This document shows positions 37,081-44,993 of a stretch of DNA of 64,000 nucleotides, piece by piece. This stretch comes from Leucobacter celer subsp. astrifaciens (lineage in GTDB: Bacteria > Actinomycetota > Actinomycetes > Actinomycetales > Microbacteriaceae): positions 186,001 through 250,000 of the forward strand of contig NZ_JHEI01000133.1 in NCBI RefSeq assembly GCF_001273835.1, written 5' to 3'. The notes under the pieces are model-generated. The model saw only the letters and a list, made by a program, of their open reading frames with translations, did not search any database and was not told the DNA's origin. A program made the position numbers and the translations under genes. Each line of letters begins with the position of its first letter. Within the stretch, counting starts at the first letter, position 1.

Positions 37081-38820
37081 GTGCAGCATCGCGACTCCGC
37101 CGTTCCCGAGGTCGCAGACCGGGGCGATCCGGTGATCCCCGAGGGAGCCGAGCGAGTCCTCTCACCCGTCGACCGCGTCGCAGAGCAGTGGCTCGACACC
37201 GAGGTGCGGCTCGATCCGGTGCTCGGTACGCGGATCGGCCGAGGCGGTGGCGACGATCGGCTGGGCGACTACTCGCCCGACGGGGTCGCGGCCCGGAACG
37301 ACGCGGCTCGCGGCGCGCTCGCCGAGCTGCGGACGGCGCGTCCGCGCGATCGCGTCGACGAGGCGACCGCCCGGGATCTGGGCGAGCGGCTCGCGCTGCG
37401 GCTCGCCCGTGCCGAGGCCCGGCTGGAGTTCTGCGACCTCACCGTGCTCGAGACGCCGGTGCAGCTCATCAGACAGGCCTTCGACCTGATGCCCGCGGAG
37501 ACTCCGCATGACTGGGAGGTCATCGCCCGCCGGCTCGACGCGGTGCCCGCCGCCCTCGCCGGCTACCGGGAGACGCTCGCGCGCGGCGCGGCGGAGGGGC
37601 CGGCGCCGGCGCGGCGGCAGGTGCTCGCCGTGGCCGAGCAGGCCGAGCGCTTCGCGAACGGATTCTTCCGCGGCCTGGCGGATCGGGGGAGCCGGTCGGG
37701 CCGGCTCCCCGCGGAACTCGGAGTGCGTCTCGGGGCCGGTGCCGACCGGGCGGGCGCGGCCTACGACGGCCTGGCGCAGTTCCTGCGCGACCGGATAGCC
37801 CCCGGCGCGTCCGACGCCGACGGCGTCGGACGGGACCGCTACGTGCTCGCCACCCGCGAGTTCCTCGGCGTCGAGATCGACCCCGATGAGAGCTACGAGT
37901 GGGGGCTCGAAGAACTCGAGCGCATCGTGCGCGAGCAGCGGAGCACCGCACGCGAGATCGTGCCGGGCGGTTCCATCGCCGAGGCCGTGGCGGCGCTCGA
38001 CGGGGATCCCGCCCGCCGTGTGCGGGGAGAGGCCGCGCTGCGGGAGTGGCTTCAGGAGGAGAGCGATCGCGCGATCGACGCGCTCGCGGGAGCGGTGTTC
38101 GATATCCCTGCGCCGCTGCGTCGCCTGGAGTGCCGGATCGCACCGACGCGCGAGGGCGGGATCTACTACACGGCGCCGAGCGACGACCTCTCCCGTCCGG
38201 GGCGCATGTGGTGGACGGTTCCCCGGGGCGTCACCGAGTTCCGCACCTGGCGAGAGCTCACCACCGTCTACCACGAGGGGGTGCCGGGGCATCATCTGCA
38301 GATGGGGGGCGCGGTCGTGAACCGGCGCGAGCTCAACGCCTGGCGGCGCGGTCGAGCGGGCACCTCGGGGCACTTCGAGGGCTGGGCGCTCTACGCGGAA
38401 GGGCTCATGGACGAACTCGGGTTCCTCGACGATCCGGCTGCCAGGCTGGGCCGGCTCGACGCCCAGAGGATGCGCGCCGCCCGGGTGGTGCTCGACATCG
38501 GTCTGCACCTCGGCAAGCGACTCCCCGGCGGGTCGGGGCGCTGGGACGCCGACAGCGCCCTGGCGTTCATGGGCCGCAACGTCACCATGAGCTCGGCCGC
38601 TCTTCGCTTCGAGGTGCTCCGCTATCTCGGCTGGCCGGGCCAGGCCGTCTCCTACTCGCTCGGTGAGCGCGTGTGGCTGCGCCTGCGACGTGAGGCGCAG
38701 GCGCGCGAGGGGGCCGACTTCGACCTGCGCGGCTTCCACGACCGAGCGCTCCGGCTCGGGTCGCTGGGTCTCGGCACCTTCGAGTGGGCGATGCGGCCGC
38801 AGACGCCGCGGGGATCCTGA
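37081..38820 (+). CDS. DUF885 family metallopeptidase-like protein
   Basis: The 579-residue protein belongs to DUF885, a gluzincin-like family. The zinc motif HEGVPGHH is at residues 398-405 with the HFEGWALYAEGLMDELGF glutamate region about 40 residues later. The N-terminal half is helical with ARAEARLEFCDLTVLETPVQ. The C-terminal RYLGWPGQAVSYSLGER is typical of the family. No signal peptide is seen, so it likely acts in the cytoplasm, perhaps on imported peptides; the reaction is not established. GTG 37081 is preceded by GAAAGG; it is divergent from the XRE-cupin gene. Confidence 0.85.
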   Translation: MQHRDSAVPEVADRGDPVIPEGAERVLSPVDRVAEQWLDTEVRLDPVLGTRIGRGGGDDRLGDYSPDGVAARNDAARGALAELRTARPRDRVDEATARDLGERLALRLARAEARLEFCDLTVLETPVQLIRQAFDLMPAETPHDWEVIARRLDAVPAALAGYRETLARGAAEGPAPARRQVLAVAEQAERFANGFFRGLADRGSRSGRLPAELGVRLGAGADRAGAAYDGLAQFLRDRIAPGASDADGVGRDRYVLATREFLGVEIDPDESYEWGLEELERIVREQRSTAREIVPGGSIAEAVAALDGDPARRVRGEAALREWLQEESDRAIDALAGAVFDIPAPLRRLECRIAPTREGGIYYTAPSDDLSRPGRMWWTVPRGVTEFRTWRELTTVYHEGVPGHHLQMGGAVVNRRELNAWRRGRAGTSGHFEGWALYAEGLMDELGFLDDPAARLGRLDAQRMRAARVVLDIGLHLGKRLPGGSGRWDADSALAFMGRNVTMSSAALRFEVLRYLGWPGQAVSYSLGERVWLRLRREAQAREGADFDLRGFHDRALRLGSLGLGTFEWAMRPQTPRGS

Positions 38821-38855
38821 CCCGGCTGTCCCACCGCCCCGGGCGCGGCATCTCG

Positions 38856-39521
38856 TCACAGATGCAGGCGCTTGGCGAGCTCGTGGCGCACCTCCGGCCC
38901 CGATGCGAACTGCACCAGCACCAGCGCGACCAGGCTGAGCGCGCCGCAGATCGCCGAGGGCACGGGGGTCCTCACCCACCCGAACGCCAGGAACCCGATG
39001 GGGGCGAGCCCCAGCAGCACCGTCAGCCCGCTGTAGAGGACGTGCTCGCCTACCTCCATGCGCATCACGCGCACCGTGATCAGCACGGCCACGATGGAGC
39101 ACGCGCAGACGATCGGCACGGCGTACGTCAGCGACCACCCGTGCCACCCGGTGAGGTAGTCCCAGTACACGCAGACCAGCCCGACCAGTACCACGAGGTA
39201 CACGGTGCCCTTGGCGACGTTGCGCCGCTTGCGCACGGCCATCAGCACCACGAGCCACATCGCGCTCACCCCGAGCCACACGGAGCGCAGCGCGCCGATG
39301 TCGTCGAACTCGCGGCTGAACAGCAGCTGGGCGGCGAACGACGCCAGGATCAACGCGATCGAGGTGAGGAAGAGCACCTGCAGCACCCGTCGCCTGGAGA
39401 ACACGAGGGGCACTGCTGGCAGCGGGCTCGGGGCGGGGTCGCCGGTGAGCGGATCCGCGCACAGCGGGCAGCCGGTCCAGTCGCCCTCGATGTCGACGGC
39501 GCACGCGGTGCAGCGCCTCAT
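38856..39521 (-). CDS. Zinc-ribbon membrane protein (DUF6320-like)
   Basis: The 221-residue protein begins with a four-cysteine zinc ribbon (MRRCTACAVDIEGDWTGCPLC; Cys pairs CxxC twice). About six hydrophobic helices follow from residue 45 on. Proteins of this build occur directly after condensation-domain-like acyltransferases in Gram-positive bacteria, and here the ATG overlaps the acyltransferase stop in an ATGA, which argues for a functional link. GGAGGGGG provides the ribosome binding site. Its role, such as membrane docking or substrate delivery for the acyltransferase, is unknown. Confidence 0.75.
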   Translation of the reverse strand: MRRCTACAVDIEGDWTGCPLCADPLTGDPAPSPLPAVPLVFSRRRVLQVLFLTSIALILASFAAQLLFSREFDDIGALRSVWLGVSAMWLVVLMAVRKRRNVAKGTVYLVVLVGLVCVYWDYLTGWHGWSLTYAVPIVCACSIVAVLITVRVMRMEVGEHVLYSGLTVLLGLAPIGFLAFGWVRTPVPSAICGALSLVALVLVQFASGPEVRHELAKRLHL

Positions 39522-40921
39522 CGTTCCCCCTCCGCCGGTTCCGCATCCGCGAGCTCCGCCTCGGTGACGCGCGTCGCCGCGACCGTCACGTCGACCCCGT
39601 GCGCGGTGAGCATCCGTGCGAACTCCCTGACGTGCCCGGTCTCGGTGAACGGAGAGGTGAAGCTGATCGTGAGCAGACCGGCGTGGGACATGGCGCAGAA
39701 CTGCGGGCGCACCGCGGAGACGTGGAACAGCATCCGGCCCACGTGCGAGTCGGCGGGCTCGGGCAGCACCACGCGGCCCAGATTCGAGACCGCGACGGTC
39801 AGGCCGCGGTTGCTGCCGCGGTTGATGAGACCGAGGATCACGTCCTTGAGCGGGCGCGGCACGATCCTCAGCACGGGCATCCGCTCGAAGCGGATGAGGC
39901 GCCGCAGCTTCCGCTCCAGCGCCTCCGGGGTGGCCTTCGGGCGGAACTGGCTCTCGAGTCCCCGGCAGATCGTGCCGAGATCGTCCGGGCCCTCGCCGTA
40001 GCTGTGCTCCACCCGGATGGTCGCGAAGAAGTTGCGCGCCGACGTCGACGGGAAGAACTGGCGCAGGTTCACGGGCACCGAGGCCGCCAGCGTGCGGTGT
40101 TCGCCCAGGCCGCCCGAAGAGAGCCGGATGGATTCGAAGAACAGCGCGGTCAGATACATCGTGAGCGTCACCCCCTCGGCGCGGGCGAGGCCGAGCACCT
40201 CGGCGACCGGCAAGGTGAGCTCGACGACGCGGGTGCGGTTGTCGGGCGTGCGCGTGCCCCTGACCCGATGCGCCCGCTTCGCGGAGCGGAACCGCCGCGG
40301 TCTCGCGCCCGCGGTCTCGGTCTCGCGCGGCGATGCACGGGGGCTGTTCTCGACGGTGAGCGCGGCCGGCGACGCCTCGTGGCTGAACGCCGCCTCGGTG
40401 GCGGGATCCTCGCGCCGCCTGCTCCGGCGTCTGCGGAAGTAGTGCCCGAAGCTGTCGGCGGCCAGCTCGTGGGCCGGCTCGGCCGGATGGTCTCCGGGCG
40501 CGGGGTAGCGCAGCCGCGTGTAGGCGGTCACGAGGTCGGTGAGGAACCACAGCGCTCCGGTGCCGTCCGACAGCGCGTGGAAGATCTCGAGGATCACCCG
40601 ACGCCGATGGTGCACCACGCGGAACAGCAGGGTGCGCCGGTCAGCCTGATAGATCGGAGCGCAGGTGTGCTGCTGCTCGGCGGCCACGAGCGGGCGCAGA
40701 TCGCTGTCCTGCAGGTAGTACCAGAACACGCCGCGTCGCAGCACCGCGCGGTAGAGCGGGTACCGGTCGTAGGTCGTATCCAGAGCCTGCTGCAGCAGCA
40801 CGGGATCCACGTCGTGGTCCATCTCGGCGCTGACGCGGAACACCTTGGGATCCGCGTCGCTGCGCGCCGCGAGGAAGATGTTGGAGGCGTTGTCGAGCCG
40901 CACCCAGGCTCGGCCGCTCAC
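39518..40921 (-). CDS. Condensation-domain/alcohol acetyltransferase-like acyltransferase
   Basis: The 467-residue soluble protein has the HxxxDG acyltransferase motif as HALSDG (H115, D119, G120), with a LEIFHALSDGTGALWFL context like wax-ester, PapA and AATase-type enzymes. The C-terminal half has a second domain with VSNLGRVVLPEP, resembling the DFGWG-side structural region. A basic Arg-rich insertion at about 163-215 separates the halves. It likely moves an acyl group from CoA or a carrier to a hydroxyl. The GTG start overlaps the esterase stop, and the stop overlaps the zinc-ribbon gene, so three genes form one coupled operon. Confidence 0.8.
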   Translation of the reverse strand: MSGRAWVRLDNASNIFLAARSDADPKVFRVSAEMDHDVDPVLLQQALDTTYDRYPLYRAVLRRGVFWYYLQDSDLRPLVAAEQQHTCAPIYQADRRTLLFRVVHHRRRVILEIFHALSDGTGALWFLTDLVTAYTRLRYPAPGDHPAEPAHELAADSFGHYFRRRRSRRREDPATEAAFSHEASPAALTVENSPRASPRETETAGARPRRFRSAKRAHRVRGTRTPDNRTRVVELTLPVAEVLGLARAEGVTLTMYLTALFFESIRLSSGGLGEHRTLAASVPVNLRQFFPSTSARNFFATIRVEHSYGEGPDDLGTICRGLESQFRPKATPEALERKLRRLIRFERMPVLRIVPRPLKDVILGLINRGSNRGLTVAVSNLGRVVLPEPADSHVGRMLFHVSAVRPQFCAMSHAGLLTISFTSPFTETGHVREFARMLTAHGVDVTVAATRVTEAELADAEPAEGER

Positions 40922-41895
40922 CTCGGATCCTCCGGTTCGGCGCGGTGAGCATCCGATTCGGGATCCGCATCCGTGCCGTCGAGAAACGCGTTGATCACCT
41001 CGTACCCCTCGCGGAGGGAGCGGGAGAACCTGGGCAGTGCGATGAACCCGTGCAGCGCCCCGTCCACGCGGTGGATCCGCACCTCGTTGCCCGCCGCCTC
41101 GAGGGCGCGCCCGTAGGCCTCGCCCTCGTCCCGCAGCAGGTCCAGCTCCGCCGTGATCAGCAGGGTCCGCGGCTGGCCGGCCAGGTCCGTCGCCGTCAGC
41201 GGGGCGACCAGCGGATCGCGGCGCCGCTCCGGGTCGGGTACGTACAGGTCGAAATAGTCCTGCACCTCGGTGTTGGTGAGTCGATAGTCGTCGCCGTGCT
41301 GGCGCACCGAGGCGAACGGAGAAGTGCGCGGGTCGTGATCCCAGTGGGTGACCGGATAGAGCAGGATCTGCCGATCCGCGCCGCGACGCCCCTCCTCACG
41401 GAGCTGCAGCGAGACGGCGGCGGCCAGATTCCCTCCGGCGGAATCGCCCACGAGGACGATGCGGTCGGTGTCGGCGACGCCCACGCGCCCCGGATCCTCG
41501 AGCAGCAGCCGGGTGACGCGGGTGCAGTCCTCCAGGCCCGCCGGGAACGGGTGCTCCGGGGCCAGCCGGTAGTCGACGGAGGCCACGACGCAGCCGGTGA
41601 GATCGGCCATCGTGGCGCACGCGGGGGTGTAGCTCTCGATGTCGCCGGTGACCCATCCGCCTCCGTGGAAGAAGAGGAGCACCTCGTCGCGTCGCTGCTC
41701 CTTCGGCTGGAAGACGCGGACCGGAATCTGCCGGTTCCCGTCGTCGGAGGTGATCTGCTGGTCGAGGGCCTGGTAGCGCGGCGCCGGCAGCGCGGCGAGC
41801 TGGCGCTGGAAGCGGCGCACCTTCTCGTAGTCCTCGCGCATGTTGAGCCGCGGCGCGGCGAACAGGCGCATGAAGGCGCGGGTCAGTCGGTTCAC
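40918..41895 (-). CDS. Alpha/beta hydrolase (HSL-type esterase/lipase)
   Basis: The 325-residue protein has the hormone-sensitive-lipase-type oxyanion motif HGGG (residues 77-80) and nucleophile elbow GDSAGG with S152. LDLLRDEG and GALHGF supply the likely Asp and His of the triad. It should hydrolyse short acyl esters; the natural substrate is unknown. No Shine-Dalgarno lies before GTG 41895. Instead this GTG overlaps the TGA of a 12-codon reading frame starting at 41930, suggesting coupled initiation. ATG 41871 or 41841 are internal alternatives. It leads the acyltransferase operon. Confidence 0.88.
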   Translation of the reverse strand: MNRLTRAFMRLFAAPRLNMREDYEKVRRFQRQLAALPAPRYQALDQQITSDDGNRQIPVRVFQPKEQRRDEVLLFFHGGGWVTGDIESYTPACATMADLTGCVVASVDYRLAPEHPFPAGLEDCTRVTRLLLEDPGRVGVADTDRIVLVGDSAGGNLAAAVSLQLREEGRRGADRQILLYPVTHWDHDPRTSPFASVRQHGDDYRLTNTEVQDYFDLYVPDPERRRDPLVAPLTATDLAGQPRTLLITAELDLLRDEGEAYGRALEAAGNEVRIHRVDGALHGFIALPRFSRSLREGYEVINAFLDGTDADPESDAHRAEPEDPR

Positions 41896-41930
41896 GTGCG
41901 GGCCGCGGCGTGGAGGGCTGACTGCGTCAT
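41892..41930 (-). CDS. 12-residue leaderless leader ORF before the esterase operon
   Basis: ATG 41930 opens MTQSALHAAART and stops at a TGA that overlaps the esterase GTG (GTGA). TAAGCT ends exactly six bases before the ATG, the same spacing as the leaderless genes in this window. The mini-ORF could therefore bring ribosomes to a start codon that has no binding site of its own. No sequence conservation can be checked here, so it could be coincidence. Confidence 0.5.
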   Translation of the reverse strand: MTQSALHAAART

Positions 41931-41936
41931 GCCCCC

Positions 41937-41942
41937 AGCTTA
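41937..41942 (-). promoter_or_regulatory. -10 hexamer TAAGCT of the esterase operon
   Basis: TAAGCT is followed by GGGGGC and then ATG 41930. The same hexamer and spacing precede the DUF1206 gene at 43855. Confidence 0.55.
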
Positions 41943-42015
41943 GAGACGTCGCCTGTGCCCGGGTGCGACATCGGCGGCCGCTCGATACGCTGAGACCGAC
42001 GGAGAGGCGGGATCG

Positions 42016-42996
42016 ATGCGCGCGATAGTGGTCGAAGAACAGGGTGCGGAGCCCCGGGTCGTGGAGGAGCTCGAGGAGGGCGGACTGCTCGATGGGCCGG
42101 TCGAGCTCGACGTGCTGTACTCCTCCTACAACTACAAGGACGGGCTCGCCCTCGCCGGCCGGGGCATCGTGAGGTCGTGGCCGCTGGTCCCCGGCATCGA
42201 CCTCGTGGGACGTGTCACCGCCTCGCATGCCGAGGGCTGGGCCGAGGGCGATCAGGTGGTGCTGAACGGCGACGGACTCGGCGAGTACCGGCACGGCGGC
42301 TTCGCCACCCGGGCCCGGGTGCGCCCCGACGCGCTCGTGCGCCTGCCCGAGACGATCAGCCCGCTGCACGCGGCCGCGATCGGCACCGCGGGTTTCACTG
42401 CGATGCTCTCGGTGCTCGCTCTGGAGGACGCGGGTGTCGCCCCCGACGCGGGAGAGATCCTGGTCACGGGGGCCGCCGGCGGCGTGGGATCGGTGGCGAT
42501 CTCGCTGCTGGCCGGCCGCGGGTACCGCGTCGTCGCCTCGACGGGGCGTGCGGAGGAGCAGGGGGAGTACCTCGCGGGGCTCGGCGCGGCGAGACTGATC
42601 GACCGCCGCGAGCTCTCCGACGAGGTCGGAAAGCCGCTGCAGGAGCAGCGCTGGGCCGGCGCGATCGACTCGGTCGGATCCACCACCCTCGCGAACGTGC
42701 TCGCCCAGACCGCGTACGGCGGGGCCGTCGCCGCCTGCGGCCTCGCCCAGGGCGCGGATCTGCCCGTGACCGTGCTGCCGTTCATCCTGCGCGGCGTCAC
42801 GCTCACCGGGGCGAACTCGGTCGACGCGCCGCGAGCGCTGCGGCAGCGGGCGTGGGACGCGCTCGCCGCGGAGATCGATCGTGAGCTGCTCGACGGCATG
42901 ACCGAGACCATCGGTCTGGGCGATGCGCTCGCCTACGCGGACGAGATCCTCGCGGGCCGCGTGCGCGGACGCACGGTCGTCGACGTGAACCGCTGA
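42016..42996 (+). CDS. YhdH/AcuI-family NADPH oxidoreductase (acrylyl-CoA reductase-like)
   Basis: The 326-residue medium-chain dehydrogenase/reductase without zinc ligands has the YhdH/AcuI hallmarks: SSYNYKDGLALAGRGIVRSW near the N-terminus, PLVPGIDLVGRV, a Rossmann VTGAAGGVGSVAISLLAGRG and ANSVDAPRALRQRAW. Family members reduce acrylyl-CoA to propionyl-CoA or act as quinone reductases with NADPH. GGAGAGGCGGG precedes the ATG. A TACGCT hexamer (41986-41991) lies 24 bases upstream, so this message carries a short leader. It is divergent from the esterase operon. Confidence 0.88.
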   Translation: MRAIVVEEQGAEPRVVEELEEGGLLDGPVELDVLYSSYNYKDGLALAGRGIVRSWPLVPGIDLVGRVTASHAEGWAEGDQVVLNGDGLGEYRHGGFATRARVRPDALVRLPETISPLHAAAIGTAGFTAMLSVLALEDAGVAPDAGEILVTGAAGGVGSVAISLLAGRGYRVVASTGRAEEQGEYLAGLGAARLIDRRELSDEVGKPLQEQRWAGAIDSVGSTTLANVLAQTAYGGAVAACGLAQGADLPVTVLPFILRGVTLTGANSVDAPRALRQRAWDALAAEIDRELLDGMTETIGLGDALAYADEILAGRVRGRTVVDVNR

Positions 42997-43035
42997 GGTT
43001 CGGAGGCTCGGGCGCTCGGCGGTTCGGAGGCTCGG
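42997..43035. repeat. Short direct repeat (15 bases, period 24)
   Basis: GGTTCGGAGGCTCGG occurs at 42997-43011 and again at 43021-43035 between convergent genes. I see no other signal in this spacer. Confidence 0.8.
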
Positions 43036-43051
43036 CTCGAGCCGCACCCGG

Positions 43052-43855
43052 CTACAGCTCGGCGTACCGCGCCCTGAACCCGCAGAACACCCCGTACGAG
43101 ACGAAACCGACGCCGACGGCCGCCACCAGCGCGGGGCCCGCAGGCAGCTCCCGCAGCGTGCGGATCGCCCCGTCGAGCGCGCTCACCAGCTGCGGTTCGT
43201 CCTGCACGGCGGCTGCGCAGACGAGCACGCAGATCACGACCAGCGCGATTCCCTTGGCGATGAAGCCGAACGCGCCGAGGCCCGAGATCCAGTGCCCCGC
43301 CGCGCCTGACGGGAGGTCGAGCCGCGCCCGGAAGCTGCGCCGCGCGCCCATGACGATGAACACGATGCCGCCGATCCCGATCGCGAGACCCGCCGTGGTG
43401 AGCAGGAACGGCCCGCCGGGGAAGGCGAGCACACCCCGCCCGGCGTTTTCGGCGCTCTGCTCGGCGTTCGGTCGCGCGCCGAGCGCCACGGCCGCGGCGA
43501 GGGAGCCCATCGCGAGGAAGACGGCCGCCTGCCCCCACTCGGCGAGTCTGCGGCCCCACCGCTTCGGGCGGCTGTCGATGCGAACCGCAATGCCGTGGAT
43601 CGCGTGGTAGGCGCCCAGCGCCCACAGCAGGGCGGCGATCACCCACAGGCCCAGGAACCCCAGGGGCACGTCGGCGATGGCCGTGAGCGCGCCCGCCTGG
43701 TCGCTCTCGCCGCGCCTGCTCCACGCGACCACCAGGGCGATGACGCCGACGAGCAGGTGCACGACGCCGGTCGCGACGTATCCGCCGCGGGCCAGCGCGC
43801 GCAGCGCAGGATGCCGCTCCGCGGCGCGAGCGGCCGATTTCACCGAGTCAGGCAC
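43052..43855 (-). CDS. DUF1206 membrane protein
   Basis: The 267-residue protein has six hydrophobic helices arranged as three pairs, the layout of DUF1206. Typical segments are ARGGYVATGVVHLLVGVIAL, EWGQAAVFLAMGSLAAAVAL and FGFIAKGIALVVICVLVCAA. The function of the family is unknown. The GTG start has no Shine-Dalgarno; TAAGCT ends six bases before it, indicating a leaderless message. It is divergent from another leaderless gene 85 bases away. Confidence 0.9.
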   Translation of the reverse strand: MPDSVKSAARAAERHPALRALARGGYVATGVVHLLVGVIALVVAWSRRGESDQAGALTAIADVPLGFLGLWVIAALLWALGAYHAIHGIAVRIDSRPKRWGRRLAEWGQAAVFLAMGSLAAAVALGARPNAEQSAENAGRGVLAFPGGPFLLTTAGLAIGIGGIVFIVMGARRSFRARLDLPSGAAGHWISGLGAFGFIAKGIALVVICVLVCAAAVQDEPQLVSALDGAIRTLRELPAGPALVAAVGVGFVSYGVFCGFRARYAEL

Positions 43856-43861
43856 AGGTGC

Positions 43862-43867
43862 AGCTTA
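43862..43867 (-). promoter_or_regulatory. -10 hexamer TAAGCT of the leaderless DUF1206 mRNA
   Basis: TAAGCT-GCACCT-GTG: the hexamer ends six bases before the start codon at 43855. Confidence 0.65.
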
Positions 43868-43927
43868 CGCCGGAGTGCCACCGGTCGCGCACATCGTCGT
43901 ATACCGGTATCCCTCACCCGGGCTTCG

Positions 43928-43933
43928 TAGAAT
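43928..43933 (+). promoter_or_regulatory. -10 hexamer TAGAAT of the 43941 gene
   Basis: TAGAAT ends seven bases before ATG 43941. No Shine-Dalgarno is present, so the message is probably leaderless. Confidence 0.6.
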
Positions 43934-43940
43934 CGGGGCG

Positions 43941-44966
43941 ATGAGCGAACTGCAGCATCCGGCGACCCCGTCGCCGGGCCTCTCCGGGGCGATCGGCGGG
44001 CCGGTCGCGCCCGGATCGCCGGGTGTTCCGGGCGCTCCGGCTGTTCCGGCTGGTCCGGGCGCGCCCGCCGCTCCTCACCGCCCAGCCTTCGCGCGGGCGC
44101 TCGACCGGGCGCTCGCGGTGCAGCGGCCCGTGGTGCTCGCGCACATCCGCAGCGTGCGGCTGCGGCATCCGCACGCGAATCCCGACCAGCTCGTGCGCAT
44201 GCTCGAGCGCCGCTACCTGCTCGCGATCACCGGAGGCGGGGCCGCGGTGGGTGCGACCGCGGTGATCCCCGCCATCAGCACGCCGGCCACGCTCGCGCTC
44301 TCCGGCGTCGAGACGGTCGGCTTCCTCGAGAGCACCGCCCTGTTCGCGCAGTCGGTCGCCGAGGTGCACGGCATCCCCGTCGAGAACCCCGACCGCGCCC
44401 GCGTGCTGGTCATGAGCCTCATGCTCGGGCGGGAGGGCGCCGATCTGCTGAGCCAGCTCACGCGCCAGACCGTCGGCCGGGGCGGCGGGCGCCCGGCGTT
44501 CTGGGGCGAGGTCGTGACGAAGACGCTGCCCAGGGGTGCCGTGCGGCCGGTGCTCGACGGGCTGCAGCGATCCTTCGTCAAGCACTTCGCGAAGATCGGC
44601 GGCGGCTCGTTCGTGGGCAAGGCGCTGCCGTTCGGGATCGGCGCCGCGGTCGGCGGCGCAGGCAACCACATCCTCGGGCGCCGCGTGGTCGCGGCCTCGC
44701 GTCTCGCGTTCGGGCCGGCCCCCGTGTGGTTCGCGCCCGAGCTCGCACCGAGGGAGGGCGCCGAGCGGCTCGAGCGGAGGATCCTGCGCGGGGCCCGTGC
44801 CGCGGGCGGCTCGATCGCTGCGGGCGCCGGCGCGGGGGCGGGCGCGATCGCTCGCACCGCGAAGCAGGCCGCGCGATCCGCTCGCCGCAAGCGCGATTCG
44901 GAGGGGACGGGGACTCCGGCGGTCGACCGGCTCGCGGAGCTCTCGACGGAGCATCGCGCCGAGTAG
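43941..44966 (+). CDS. Uncharacterised actinobacterial protein with hydrophobic central segment
   Basis: The 341-residue protein begins with a Pro/Gly/Ala-rich disordered stretch (about residues 1-50). A helical core follows with a hydrophobic GGGAAVGATAVIPAISTPAT segment (about 102-121) and an AEVHGIPVENPDRARVL region. The tail is basic (RTAKQAARSARRKR). The core vaguely resembles EcsC-type membrane-associated proteins, but I would not assign it. It starts without a ribosome binding site behind TAGAAT. The aldo-keto reductase gene follows 27 bases later, so they may be co-transcribed. Confidence 0.7.
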   Translation: MSELQHPATPSPGLSGAIGGPVAPGSPGVPGAPAVPAGPGAPAAPHRPAFARALDRALAVQRPVVLAHIRSVRLRHPHANPDQLVRMLERRYLLAITGGGAAVGATAVIPAISTPATLALSGVETVGFLESTALFAQSVAEVHGIPVENPDRARVLVMSLMLGREGADLLSQLTRQTVGRGGGRPAFWGEVVTKTLPRGAVRPVLDGLQRSFVKHFAKIGGGSFVGKALPFGIGAAVGGAGNHILGRRVVAASRLAFGPAPVWFAPELAPREGAERLERRILRGARAAGGSIAAGAGAGAGAIARTAKQAARSARRKRDSEGTGTPAVDRLAELSTEHRAE

Positions 44967-44993
44967 AGTGACAGAATCGACCGAGGGAGCACC

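Noticed and set aside
42997..43035. Insertion sequence scar from the direct GGTTCGGAGGCTCGG repeat
   Set aside because: The copies are adjacent with a 24-base period and no inverted ends or transposase remains, so simple slippage duplication explains them.
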